A stretch of DNA of 28,219 nt, taken from the IMG/VR virus record IMGVR_UViG_3300034119_000910, positions 1 through 28,219 of that record, one strand, 5' to 3'. Below, piece by piece: positions 5,559 to 14,700 of this stretch (its first letter is position 1; every line of letters begins with the position of its first letter). The stretch is from a virus. The translations under genes and the position numbers were made by a program. The notes under the pieces are model-generated. The model was given only the letters and a program-made list of their open reading frames with translations, did not search any database and was not told where the DNA came from.

Positions 5559-6179
5559 ATGAAAGCAACACAAAAACAATACGAACAAGCAATCAAACAC
5601 TACGATGCGGGAGGGGCAAGTGCCGTCTTTGCTTTTGCAGAATGCATCGGCGTGGATTCCCACAGCTTCTGCCGCGACTGCGAAGAGCATACGCCAGACT
5701 GCCACGACGACTGCTGTCTAGTGTGCGGGACACACAAGCCATCGACCAGAAAACCACAGCTTATCCTCCGCGATGCATACTCCGTTTTGTTTCGCCCCCT
5801 TGAAGCGCGGCAGGAAGATCGACACAGAATGCTCCCGCCGTTTACTGGCGGAGATGACTGGCACAATGTGTCATCCATGCTCGACCTCAATGTGTGGGGG
5901 GATGAGTTTGAAACCAAAGCCGCGATGCATATCGTCGCTGATGGCAAGACGCTGACAGGCAGGGACTGCTCCGTTCCAATCGAAGTGATAGACAATCGCA
6001 CGAAGCCGGAGCCGGAACCGGAGTCGGTCGAGCAGACCATCGAGCGGTTGACAGGCACTATCGAGCAGTTGAGAAGACACGCTCAACGGACGATCAACTT
6101 GATGGAGAATCGTGAATATGTGGACAGCCTTCAACGGAGTCTCGACGCGATCATCAACAAGCATCAGCAATCCTACTAA
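5559..6179 (+). CDS. Cys-cluster (putative zinc-binding) protein, 206 aa
   Basis: Encodes 206 residues. A cluster of Cys and His at 38-59 (C38, C41, H44, C48, H49, C52, C53, C56, H59; CRDCEEHTPDCHDDCCLVCG) looks like a zinc-binding knuckle. The middle (about 65-140) is mixed alpha/beta, and the C-terminal 60 residues (from about 148) are a charged helix, probably coiled coil, after a Pro-Glu linker. The leader AAACAGAAAGACAAATAC is almost the same as the one before the gene at 6210, suggesting common translational control. Codon use is less GC-rich than upstream. Family not recognised; DNA or protein binding through the zinc cluster is possible. Confidence 0.75.
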   Translation: MKATQKQYEQAIKHYDAGGASAVFAFAECIGVDSHSFCRDCEEHTPDCHDDCCLVCGTHKPSTRKPQLILRDAYSVLFRPLEARQEDRHRMLPPFTGGDDWHNVSSMLDLNVWGDEFETKAAMHIVADGKTLTGRDCSVPIEVIDNRTKPEPEPESVEQTIERLTGTIEQLRRHAQRTINLMENREYVDSLQRSLDAIINKHQQSY

Positions 6180-6209
6180 CCAGCAATTACTAAACAGAAA
6201 GACAAACAC

Positions 6210-6728
6210 ATGAATACGCTATTTGATAACGCATACAAACTCGCCAGCACATTCTTCCTATCGTCATGCCATGACGACTGGAGTGGGAGCCGGATCCGAA
6301 ACGCGGTACTCGCCGACATCGACGGCGACGACAAGCGGGTCATCTCCGACCAGCAAGAGCTGGTGATATGGGATCCGATCGAACGATACCTTGATGTCTC
6401 ATGCAGTCCGATGACCGATGTGTTCCAAGATCTCGATGACCTCATCGAAGGGCTGGCCCACGCCTTTGTGGATTTCACCAAGGAGAATCACGCCACCCCT
6501 ATTCGGCGCGTTGTCATCGAGCATAAGGTCAAGCAGATTGGAAAGTCCGCGAACAAGTTTCCCGCCCGCATCATTCCAGCAGAGGCATTCGGTGACGACT
6601 TCGACAAGTACGAAGGTCTGACCCTCCGCCATGAGGAAGGTCAGAGAGATGGAGTGTGGGTAAGCTACAGCCAAACCTACCTCTACACCAAGAAGTCGGA
6701 CGAACAATTGCTCCGCGAATTTAACTGA
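6210..6728 (+). CDS. Hypothetical protein, 172 aa
   Basis: Encodes 172 residues, soluble, acidic in the first half (ADIDGDDKRVISDQQEL, FQDLDDLIEGLAHAFVDF), with a beta-rich middle (IRRVVIEHKVKQIG) and an aromatic C-terminus (GVWVSYSQTYLYTKK). No membrane segment or catalytic motif recognised. It starts 30 bp after the Cys-cluster gene with a near-identical 18-nt leader (AAACAGAAAGACAAACAC), and the next gene follows after 9 bp, so the three are probably one transcript. Function unknown. Confidence 0.75.
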   Translation: MNTLFDNAYKLASTFFLSSCHDDWSGSRIRNAVLADIDGDDKRVISDQQELVIWDPIERYLDVSCSPMTDVFQDLDDLIEGLAHAFVDFTKENHATPIRRVVIEHKVKQIGKSANKFPARIIPAEAFGDDFDKYEGLTLRHEEGQRDGVWVSYSQTYLYTKKSDEQLLREFN

Positions 6729-6737
6729 CACAAACAT

Positions 6738-6998
6738 ATGAAACTTAAACGAACCGAAGTCGGATATGTATCCCAATGCGGGCGATTGGAATTCTACCGC
6801 GTCACTATCCTCACCAAGAGCGGCAAGCCGAAGCACGGCTGGCGATTGTTCTTCAACGACCGACCAGTCAGCGACCGACTGCTCGACTCGCTCGACGAGT
6901 GCAAGCAATTGGCCCAAGCGACGCTCGATGCACAGCCACAGCCGGAACCACCGACGCTTGTCGTTGGCTTTGATCAACCTAACCACATCGTACCATGA
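6738..6998 (+). CDS. Hypothetical protein, 86 aa
   Basis: Encodes 86 residues with a beta-strand-rich first half (LEFYRVTILTKSGKPKHGWRLFFND), then a helix (LLDSLDECKQLAQATLD) and a Pro-rich tail. It resembles small single-domain phage early proteins but no family is recognised. It starts 9 bp after the previous stop and its own stop overlaps the next start (ATGA at 6995-6998), so the downstream 68-aa gene is probably translationally coupled to it. Confidence 0.7.
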   Translation: MKLKRTEVGYVSQCGRLEFYRVTILTKSGKPKHGWRLFFNDRPVSDRLLDSLDECKQLAQATLDAQPQPEPPTLVVGFDQPNHIVP

Positions 6999-7201
6999 CC
7001 CCAAGAATCTACGCAGACAAAGTGAATGTCATTGTCCTTACATGGTCTGACAATTCAAGGAATGTATTCTTCGCCGCCGACAAAGAGATGTCTGACTTCA
7101 TCGACTGGAAGCAAAGCAAAGAGCCAGAGCTTACCTTTGAACATGAGATCATGTCGGTCACCGACTACAAGATTCGCTACTGCTCCCCTATCCCCTACTA
7201 A
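6995..7201 (+). CDS. Hypothetical protein, 68 aa
   Basis: Encodes 68 residues, starting within an ATGA overlap with the previous gene. The first 30 residues look like beta strands (KVNVIVLTWSDNSRNVFFAAD); the rest is charged and ends SPIPY. There is no membrane segment. The overlap and shared codon style argue that it is a real, coupled gene. Function unknown. Confidence 0.65.
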   Translation: MTPRIYADKVNVIVLTWSDNSRNVFFAADKEMSDFIDWKQSKEPELTFEHEIMSVTDYKIRYCSPIPY

Positions 7202-7209
7202 TAAACAAC

Positions 7210-7383
7210 ATGAGTACCAACTACATAACAATCGGACGCGATGTCCATCTGACACTCGCAATCATCGACGGCCTACGCCAACGGCACGAACGGCAACAGC
7301 AATGGCAACGCAGACTGAAACCCCTATCCGGAATCCTGCACGCTGTATCCCGAATCCTTAACCATAGAACCGGAGGCATATGA
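7210..7383 (+). CDS. Small basic protein, 57 aa
   Basis: Encodes 57 residues: a short beta-like N-terminus (MSTNYITIGRDVHLTLAIID) followed by a very basic, Gln/Arg-rich helix (GLRQRHERQQQWQRRLKP) and a mixed C-terminus. The stop overlaps the start of the next gene (ATGA at 7380-7383), giving a coupled series of three (7210, 7380, 7502). The basic helix could bind nucleic acid. No family recognised. Confidence 0.5.
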   Translation: MSTNYITIGRDVHLTLAIIDGLRQRHERQQQWQRRLKPLSGILHAVSRILNHRTGGI

Positions 7384-7505
7384 CACTCGACATCGAAACA
7401 CTTATCACAGTTATCCCACCGTTGTTCTGGACTGCTCTCGTCATAGCAGTCATCTACATCGTGACATCGAACGACGGCGACGACGACAACCTATCGACAC
7501 CATGA
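7380..7505 (+). CDS. Single-pass membrane peptide, 41 aa
   Basis: Encodes 41 residues: MTLDIETLITVIPP, a hydrophobic helix at about 9-29 (LFWTALVIAVIYIV), then an acidic tail SNDGDDDNLSTP. This predicts one transmembrane segment with an acidic C-terminus. It overlaps both neighbours by 4 bp (ATGA). GGAGG lies only 3 nt before the ATG, one of few SD-like sequences here. It could belong to the spanin, holin or superinfection-exclusion class of small phage membrane peptides, but no signature decides this. Confidence 0.55.
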   Translation: MTLDIETLITVIPPLFWTALVIAVIYIVTSNDGDDDNLSTP

Positions 7506-7786
7506 AACAAGACACATCAGCAACGGAGTTGGGTCTCGTCATCGCCAACAATATCGCCGCCAGAAGGGAGGCACACTTCGCCGAACGGAGGGAGTTTGAT
7601 AACGCCATCCGGACACAGCTTGGATATCCAGACCATGAGCTTCTGCCAGCGGATCCATTATTCCAAAGGCTACACAAGCAGATAAGCGCGGCCCACGGAG
7701 CGCATATCAATCTGGATTTAGAGATGGTTCCGGCCAAGAAGAAGGCCATGATCCTGCTCGCTATCCACTCAATACTAACACGATAA
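7502..7786 (+). CDS. Hypothetical protein, 94 aa
   Basis: Encodes 94 residues, helical and charged (NNIAARREAHFAERREFDNAIRTQLG, then HINLDLEMVPAKKKAMILLAIHSIL). No known motif. The start lies in an ATGA overlap with the membrane-peptide gene, making it the last member of the coupled 7210-7786 series. The alternating charged helices may mediate protein interaction. Function unknown. Confidence 0.7.
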   Translation: MKQDTSATELGLVIANNIAARREAHFAERREFDNAIRTQLGYPDHELLPADPLFQRLHKQISAAHGAHINLDLEMVPAKKKAMILLAIHSILTR

Positions 7787-7866
7787 CTAATCAACTACAC
7801 AATACCATGCTTGCCAAACCGAAACTAATCTTACACAATATCTCAAACCCAAACCCTCAACCAACA

Positions 7867-8022
7867 ATGAGTCAAGACGAAGACGACAAAGCCAAGAGAA
7901 GTCCAGCCCTGTACATACCAACAGAACAGGACTACTCCAGTCCGGCCAGAGCGTTGTCACTTGCTATCCTGTTGTCACTCGCGCTTGTCGCAATCATAAC
8001 CATACTCGCCGTCTCATTCTGA
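7867..8022 (+). CDS. Tail-anchored small membrane protein, 51 aa
   Basis: The frame is open from an ATG at 7807, but the start at 7867 is preferred: the first 20 codons of the longer form are Asn/Pro-rich leader-like sequence, and the ATG at 7867 follows a typical CA-rich leader (AACCCTCAACCAACA). The 51-residue product has a charged N-terminal half (MSQDEDDKAKRSPALYIPTE) and a C-terminal hydrophobic helix (about 31-51, LAILLSLALVAIITILAVSF), a tail-anchor layout. Function unknown. Confidence 0.55.
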   Translation: MSQDEDDKAKRSPALYIPTEQDYSSPARALSLAILLSLALVAIITILAVSF

Positions 8023-8055
8023 ACCACCAACCACCAACCACCAACCACCAACCAC
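8023..8055. repeat. 7-bp tandem repeat (ACCACCA) in a 5' leader
   Basis: Four and a half copies of ACCACCA fill the gap between the stop at 8022 and the ATG at 8067. Purine-poor and unstructured, it is an extreme form of the CA-rich leaders found before most genes on this arm. Confidence 0.9.
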
Positions 8056-8066
8056 AATACTTAACC

Positions 8067-8342
8067 ATGAATCCTACACAGACTATCATCGAGATCGACA
8101 ACCAACCAGTCGAGATCAAGGCCCGCAAAGAAACCAACGGATGGGCAGTCATCGCGTTCACTCCGTCGATGTCGAGCCGATCGACAAAGCTCCATCTCTC
8201 CGGAACAAGGGACGCATTCGCACGCGCTATCGTCTACTCCATTCTGGATCCGGAGCTTGAAGAGGACTGGAGGGACACCGCAAACTTCCTCAAGTCGGTG
8301 GACAAAGCCATCCTCTATGTGACTAGCAACTTTTCCGAGTAA
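8067..8342 (+). CDS. Hypothetical protein, 91 aa
   Basis: Encodes 91 residues with a beta-rich N-terminal half (TIIEIDNQPVEIKARKETNGWAVIAF) and a helical C-terminal half (TRDAFARAIVYSILDPELEEDWRDTANFLK). It is soluble, with no Cys cluster or catalytic motif. The leader is the ACCACCA tandem repeat. A 16-bp gap separates it from the mini-frame ahead of the DnaA-like gene, so the two genes probably share a transcript. Function not recognised. Confidence 0.7.
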   Translation: MNPTQTIIEIDNQPVEIKARKETNGWAVIAFTPSMSSRSTKLHLSGTRDAFARAIVYSILDPELEEDWRDTANFLKSVDKAILYVTSNFSE

Positions 8343-8358
8343 CAGATTCGGATAACCA

Positions 8359-8379
8359 ATGAAGACTGAAACAATATGA
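8359..8379 (+). other. Six-codon mini-frame overlapping the DnaA-like start
   Basis: The frame reads MKTETI then TGA, and the TGA overlaps the ATG of the next gene (ATGA at 8376-8379). Its context AACCAATGAAGACTGA is the same as at the VWA gene start (3947-3962), so ribosomes probably initiate here. It may be a coupling leader peptide or the remnant of a replaced gene. Confidence 0.4.
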
Positions 8380-8747
8380 AAGCACACCACCCCATAATCA
8401 AGTCGGCATCGAAGGCATCGCGCCTACCATGCGTTGAGATATTAACCAGCAGGAAAAAGGAACCCACCGCGTGGCGACAGGTCGCCATGTACGCGATGCG
8501 GGATTCCGGTATGACCTATGCAGAGATTGCCGCCGTCGTTAAGCGCGACACAAGCACGACCCATAGCACGTGTGCCAAGCTGTCGAAGCTGGCAAACCAA
8601 AACTGGTTTGTTGAAATGCTAAATAAGATTGGCTTTGTCGCGATAGAAGTAAAGGCCCAGCAAGATTGCCGTGCCGCTGTTGATCGTATCTGTCAAGCCA
8701 TCCCGCCGCGCCTCTACATGGACGCGTTCGGGATGGCCGACGATTGA
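8376..8747 (+). CDS. Stand-alone DnaA domain IV-like DNA-binding protein
   Basis: Encodes 123 residues. Residues about 26-66 (TSRKKEPTAWRQVAMYAMRD, then SGMTYAEIAAVVKRDTSTTH and STCAKLSKL) align by eye with the C-terminal helix-turn-helix of DnaA, whose pattern is R-Q-[IV]-A-M-Y-L-x-R, then S-L-x-x-I-G, then R-D-H-T-T-V-x-H. Here the RD-x-[ST]-T spacing is kept, but the DNA-contacting His after RD is Thr and the later VxH is THS. There is no AAA+ domain, so it cannot act as a full initiator. It could compete for or redirect DnaA-box binding, or bind a phage site. About 55 C-terminal residues are unrecognised and helical. It is the last plus-strand gene before the convergent giant gene, two bases away. 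Confidence 0.7.
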   Translation: MKAHHPIIKSASKASRLPCVEILTSRKKEPTAWRQVAMYAMRDSGMTYAEIAAVVKRDTSTTHSTCAKLSKLANQNWFVEMLNKIGFVAIEVKAQQDCRAAVDRICQAIPPRLYMDAFGMADD

Positions 8748-8749
8748 TC

Positions 8750-11700
8750 TTACGGCTCAAGCATGATGTATCGTGGCGTGCCTTGGAGGACTTCAAGTGC
8801 GGCCTTGAGACGCTCCGCTCCCTGCTCGTTCTCTGGATCCGAAAGGCGTTTGATAAACTCTGGATTGAGAACCGGACGATCCATGATCTTGTTGAACAGC
8901 AGTCGGGTGCGGTCTTTGCCGTAGCCCATTCCGGTTGTGATCTGATAGAGCTGTTGCGGTGACAGGCCGAGACCCTCGAAGCCGCGCAGTTTCTTGTAGA
9001 TATCTTCGTTGATCTTCGCTTTGTCTTCGATCTCCGATTGGATAATCTCTTTGACGCTGTCAGTTTCCATCGCCTTCTTGCCGAACAAAGCGTTCTTCCG
9101 CTCGCTGACCCGATTGAATACATCGCGTGTGTCTGCCAGATAGTTGCGGAGTTGCTTGTCGAGTTCGATGTCGTGGCGTTTAACAGGATAGAACTCCCTC
9201 ATCAAGATGCCAGCCGGACTATCGTCGAACTCTGTGTAGTCCGCGCCGACCGCTTGATAAGACTCGATCGCACGCTTCATTACCGAAGGCTGGTACGCTT
9301 CCTTGAGCAGGAACCCTAACGACTTCAGCAACACGATGCCAGCGTTGTCCAGCTTCTCCTCATAGATCGGCTTCTTGGTCGACGGGTTCTCGTTATCACG
9401 GAGGCTTTGAACGGCGGACGATAGGATCTGATCGTCCAAGTACTGGTCGAAGATTGCTGTCTCAACAAACTTCGCCGCCGCCTTTGCCGGATTGCCTCTG
9501 AACAATTGCTCCATCGAACGCATGGTCGGGTCGGCCAAGATCGAGAACGGGTTGAGGAATGTGAAGTCCCACGATTGGAGTTGACCATCGGCCTTGCGGC
9601 GGTAGAAGAAGGTGTGGTTCCTCAAGTACTCTGGAACGGATGAGCGGAGTGCTTCGTCTTCGTCTTCTCCGATTCCGGCGACCGCGCTGGCGATAGCTGG
9701 AACGATGGCCGAGACGCCCGAAAGCATCGCCGTCATTCCAGCAAAGCGCGTGATGCCGCGTTGTTTCAAGACCGGATTGCTAGACTTCATCTCCGCTATC
9801 GCCGTCTTGTAGGTGTTGAGAACGATGCGGGGAACCTCAACCTTGAACCGGAGGAACGGAGCGAACAGCAGTCCGATACCGGACTTGGTAACTTCTTGCA
9901 CAAGAGGCGGTGCTTGTGACGATGACTGCGCGGTAGCCAGTACTTTGTCCGCAGCCATCCGCTCAAGCTGTGAGTCGGAGGCCGAAGCCAATGTTCCGGT
10001 ATCAACGGAGCGGGCTTCCTTCAAGACGCGAAGTTCATTCTCATAGTAAGCGATCTTGTAGAATGCATCGACCGATCCGGACAAAACTTGAGCGCGTTGT
10101 GACAGCCATTGCAGGGGCTTTGTCCCCTTCTTCGCTGTGTCGATAAGCTCTCCGAGTTTGGTTTCGATATCGTCCACGCCATCGCCACCGCGAAGCATAG
10201 CCGCCATGATATTGGTATTGATATCATCACCGATAACTCCGAGTGATATCAGCTTGGTGCGGTAGGAATCGATCTTTGTCGGATCGACGATCGCGTTGCT
10301 CCAAACTTCATCGTAAGCCTTTGTCGCCATCGACTTGAAGTTCACGAAGCCTTGGGCCGGAGCGAAGAAGAGGGCGTTCGATACAACGTTGCGGACATAG
10401 AATCCAATCGAGCCGAGAGTCTTCGCCGCCATCGCCGCGCCGGACAGGCGGGCGGCAACACCGATCGTCTTGCCGACTACCTCTTGCGCGGCGGTCTGGT
10501 TGAACCGGATCCCGTCTGGAGAGAACACCTTACGGAAAGCGTCAACCATTTCCGGCGGGCCGTAGAGTTCGCCAAGTGGGTCATAGCTTGATGTCGTTTC
10601 TCTGATTGACTTGTACTTACCGAATGTATCGTAGTCCTTCTTCTTGCCGTCAGCGAGTTCGGTAGCGGTGATGAGCCATCCTCCGGCACGACCGATGTCA
10701 CGGACATTGTTGAGGAACGATTGATTCGCCGCCATCGAACCAGTAGTGATGAGGGAACGGATCAGGTTATCGACTCCGGTTTCGGCTCCCTTCTCTCCGA
10801 GGAGATCGCGGATCTCTTTCGGAATGTCGCGCTTCAGTTGGACATTGTCGAGCAACGGCTTGAGCTGGCGGCTCATGTTGGTCGCAGAGATCGCCTTGCC
10901 AGTCTTGTCGTAGCTGTTGATAAACTCTTCCATCATGAGCTGGCCATATGTCCTGCCGCCCATCGTCTTGAGTCCAAGCTCACGCTTCGCTTCAGCTTCG
11001 GCTTGCGCTCGCGGAACTCCGTTCGCTCCAGAGATACGGCGGCGAACTTCGCTGTCGATGAATTGCTTCTCGAAGAAGTTAATCGCGGCGTCACGAACAT
11101 CTTCGTAGTATGGATCGTTGAGAACCTTCTCGCCGAATCCGATCTCATCAAACATCTTGTATGTTCTGGTGAGATAGATTCCGAGCTGGTTGTCGAACTT
11201 CGCTTTGAGTTCTGGCGGGAATCCGTACAGGCTCGCTACCTTCTTCGACATCTCGTCGGTTAAGGTACGGAGCTGGACGATATGCTTAACAAGATCTGGC
11301 GATTGAGTGGCGAGCTGGCCAAGTGCGTCGTCCCGTCTGGTGCGGATCGAGTTGGCCAATGTCTTCTCTGCATCGAGAATTGTCTTGTCCCGATTCATCA
11401 TGGCGATGCCGCGTGCTATCCTCTTGTCCTCTGCGGTCAGCGTGTCGTCGGTATCGATGACATCGAGATCGTAGTTGAAGTCATCTTCGATCTGTGTGAG
11501 TACATCTTCCGGAAGAGCGAGTCCCTTTGTCGAACCAGTTGCGTCTTGGATAAGATCGACTGGAGCGTTCTCGATACCACCGAAGTCCCTCTTGATGATC
11601 GCGTCGAGCTTGGTCTTGTATCGTTGGGCGAGATCAAAGGTAGCCTTGTTGAAGAAGTCGCGTTGGTTTTTAAGGCGCAGGATTCGGGGATCGAGTTCGC

Positions 11701-14700
11701 CCTTCAGCAACTTGTCGAGCATTCCCTTTGGCGATTGGTAAGTACCGACCTCCATCATCGGCATCTCAAGCGACTCAAGGAAGTTGCTGTAGTCGATGGT
11801 GTCGGCATCGAATCCAACTGGTAGTTGTGAAGCCGCGCCGAATTGGGTAGCGAGTGTTCGGCTTTGTGTTAAGTCTTGGAATTGTTTTTTGGCTTCTGCC
11901 TGCTCTTCCGGCAGTAACGCCGTATCGTATTGCCAATCGTAATTTATTGCAATTTGATTGTTACCATTCTTGAAGACGCGGACTCCTTCATCTCCAGTAA
12001 TTCCACTGAGATAATTGTTTAGTGCGGATATCGTGGAGATCTCTTTTCTGTCTCCGTCAACAATTACCAAGAATTTCTTACCGTAAACTTTGCCATCTAC
12101 TTTAGAAGCCTTATCCTGCACAGAAGAAATTAGTTTAGACAAGTCATTAGCACGGTTGCCGTCTGCATCATAAATAGAATTTATCTTATGAATCTCGATC
12201 GGAGTTCCGTATTTCCTTGGGATTGAGATGACTTGACTTGCTACGCTTTCGCCGCCAGCTCCAAACTGAGTGGCAAGTGGGAATGATGTGTCAGCTTTCG
12301 CGGCTCTTGCTTTGGCTACCTTTTCTTTCGCGGCGGTCTGCATCGCCATCGCCGCGTCGTAGTCATCGGTAAGCGGGATCGAATCGCGGATGGCCGCGTA
12401 CCCCTCTGCATCAATCTCTGGCAATCCGCTATCGCCGTCGAGATCCTTGACCATAAGAACGACGTCCGGCTCTCCGGCGAGTTCATAGGGCCATCCGTCT
12501 GGAGCATAGTCTCTGCTGAACGATACCCTTGCCGCTGGTCTGAATCCATAATTGGCATAAAGGTCTGGCAGGAACCCATTGATATCAAAGGCATCGAGCG
12601 TTACCGCGTATGGTGCGGCTTCGGCCAAGATATCTTTGATTTTCGCTTTGCTGGTCGGGTGTTTGAACACGCTGACCAGATCTCCATAAGAAGTTACGGA
12701 GACTCCGGAGAGTCCGTCTTCGGTGAGGAAGAGTCGGTTGTTGGGGTCGTTGTAGTATTCTGCTGGCTTAACTTCCACTGCCGCGCCCATGGGGTGTTCG
12801 GACGCTGTTCGGCTAATTCCCTCAACAAATCTTCGTCCTGCATCAGGGTCAGTGCTGAGGCTGCGTTCGTATATGCTTGGCGTAAGTCTTTCATATCCTG
12901 TTGGTGTTAGTTGTGATCCTATTTGGCTTGCCCTTGCTTCTTTGAAAGCCTCATGAGTTTGTCTAAAAACCTCCCCATTTGATCTGGCGTCATTCCGCTG
13001 GATACTTCGTGAGGCTCGATCGGCTCTGATGTTTTCGGCAAGCTGTCTTGCTTCTTCACCGAGCCCTCTTTCTGTTGCGATGTTGATGAATTCGTCGTCA
13101 TATGATTGTTTTAGATTGCTTTCTTCTTTACCCGATAGTTTCGCCCAGAGATCTTTTTCTGGATACCAAAGCACCGCTTGGATATCTGCGTTTGTAGTGA
13201 CATATCCAAGTGCTTCAAGCTCGACGCGCATCGCATTGACAATTTCTGTGATGACGCGCCTGTCTTGATCAGATGGGATATCAATCGGATTGAGTTCTGA
13301 TTTAATGACATCAGCCGCTTTTGCCCATTCTGGTTTGAGATTGGAGATGTCAGTATTCGAGAAGGACTCAATCCGGTTGGCATTCTTATAGCCGTCGTAA
13401 CGCCAATCGGCAATCTTTATGTTGAATTTCTTGCCATCTTTTTTCGCAGCGGCTTTTGCTTTCTCGAATTGTTTAGTGAGATCGTCATCAAATTGTTTAA
13501 TGTCTTTGATGATTTCTTCTATACCGATCTTTCCGGAGCGGTAGTCTACCATCAATTCTTTAGTGACCTTACCATATTTTATTTTCGTCGTTGCTCCGTT
13601 CTCTACTTTAGAGAATGTGCCATCTTTCAAAAGAGCGTATTGTTTCTGCCATGCAGAGTAGAGATCTTTTGCCAATTGGTTGAATTGATTTCTGTAATCT
13701 AAATCTTTCTCAAGTCGTTTAACCACAGCATCGGACACAGACTGATAGGCGGCCCCCTGTTTCCCCGTTGAGAGCGTATTATAGCGAGTTACGACTTTGA
13801 TTTGGCGAGCGAATGCTGGAAGAGATACGCCAGCATCCCTCGCGCCAATGAGCAGATTAGCCAATCGAGCATCGGTAACTCCATCACCAACTACATCTCC
13901 AGTCCAACGGCCCCAAGTCCTTCGCATCCAAAGATCGATCGTAACGGGATCGAAATTAGACATTAGGTTTTGAAGGAATCCTTGACCGATCTTCGGCCCG
14001 AAGATTGCCGCTCCGTTGACTTTGTCATCTTTCCTTCCAGAGATGGACACATCTTTACCACGGATCTCACTAGCCGCTTCCTCAAGTCCTTTGACGGTGA
14101 ACTCAGAACGTACGAAGTTTTCGGCTTCTTTATATCCGTATTTAGTTACAAGAATATTAGCCAGTTCAAGGTTGCTCTTAATGGCTAATGCTTTGGTTCC
14201 GTAATCTATTGTTGAATCAAATCGTCCGGTTTGTTTTAGAATATTAAATTGTTCTTCAGCATACTTAGTATTCTGTTTAACATTGATATTCTGTGATGTG
14301 ATAGCCAATGCCATACGCATTGCAAACTGAGCCGCTTGAACTGGATCTTCAGAAGCCGCAAAAGCTGGAACCTTTCTGGCAGCTTCGATGTCAGATAGTT
14401 CTGGATGAATCAATCCTGCTACTTCCATAGCCACTTCGATAGCCGTTGAATACCAGTCAGCAGCATTCTTACCACTGGCGTTGAGAGCAGCAATGAATTC
14501 CTGTACTCCGTTAAGAATGATCTCTTGTTTTTCTGCTTCGGTGATATTGCTACTAGTAATAACGCGACCCCAATATTTCTCTGCGGCTCCCGCTAATTCG
14601 TTTGCGACTTTAGCATTTGTGATTTTCTTGTCGGGCTTCGGAAGTTCTTTGCTATCGTTATGGAGAACACGAACAGCAGACATCGGCATAAGCTCGCGGA

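Noticed and set aside
7400-7420. DnaA boxes near the DnaA-like gene
   Set aside because: TTATCACA and TTATCCCAC do not fit the TTATNCACA consensus, and lie inside a coding frame.
10721-11824. Two 180-codon plus-strand frames inside the giant gene
   Set aside because: Codon-bias shadows of the minus-strand giant gene; no leader, start context or recognisable protein motif.
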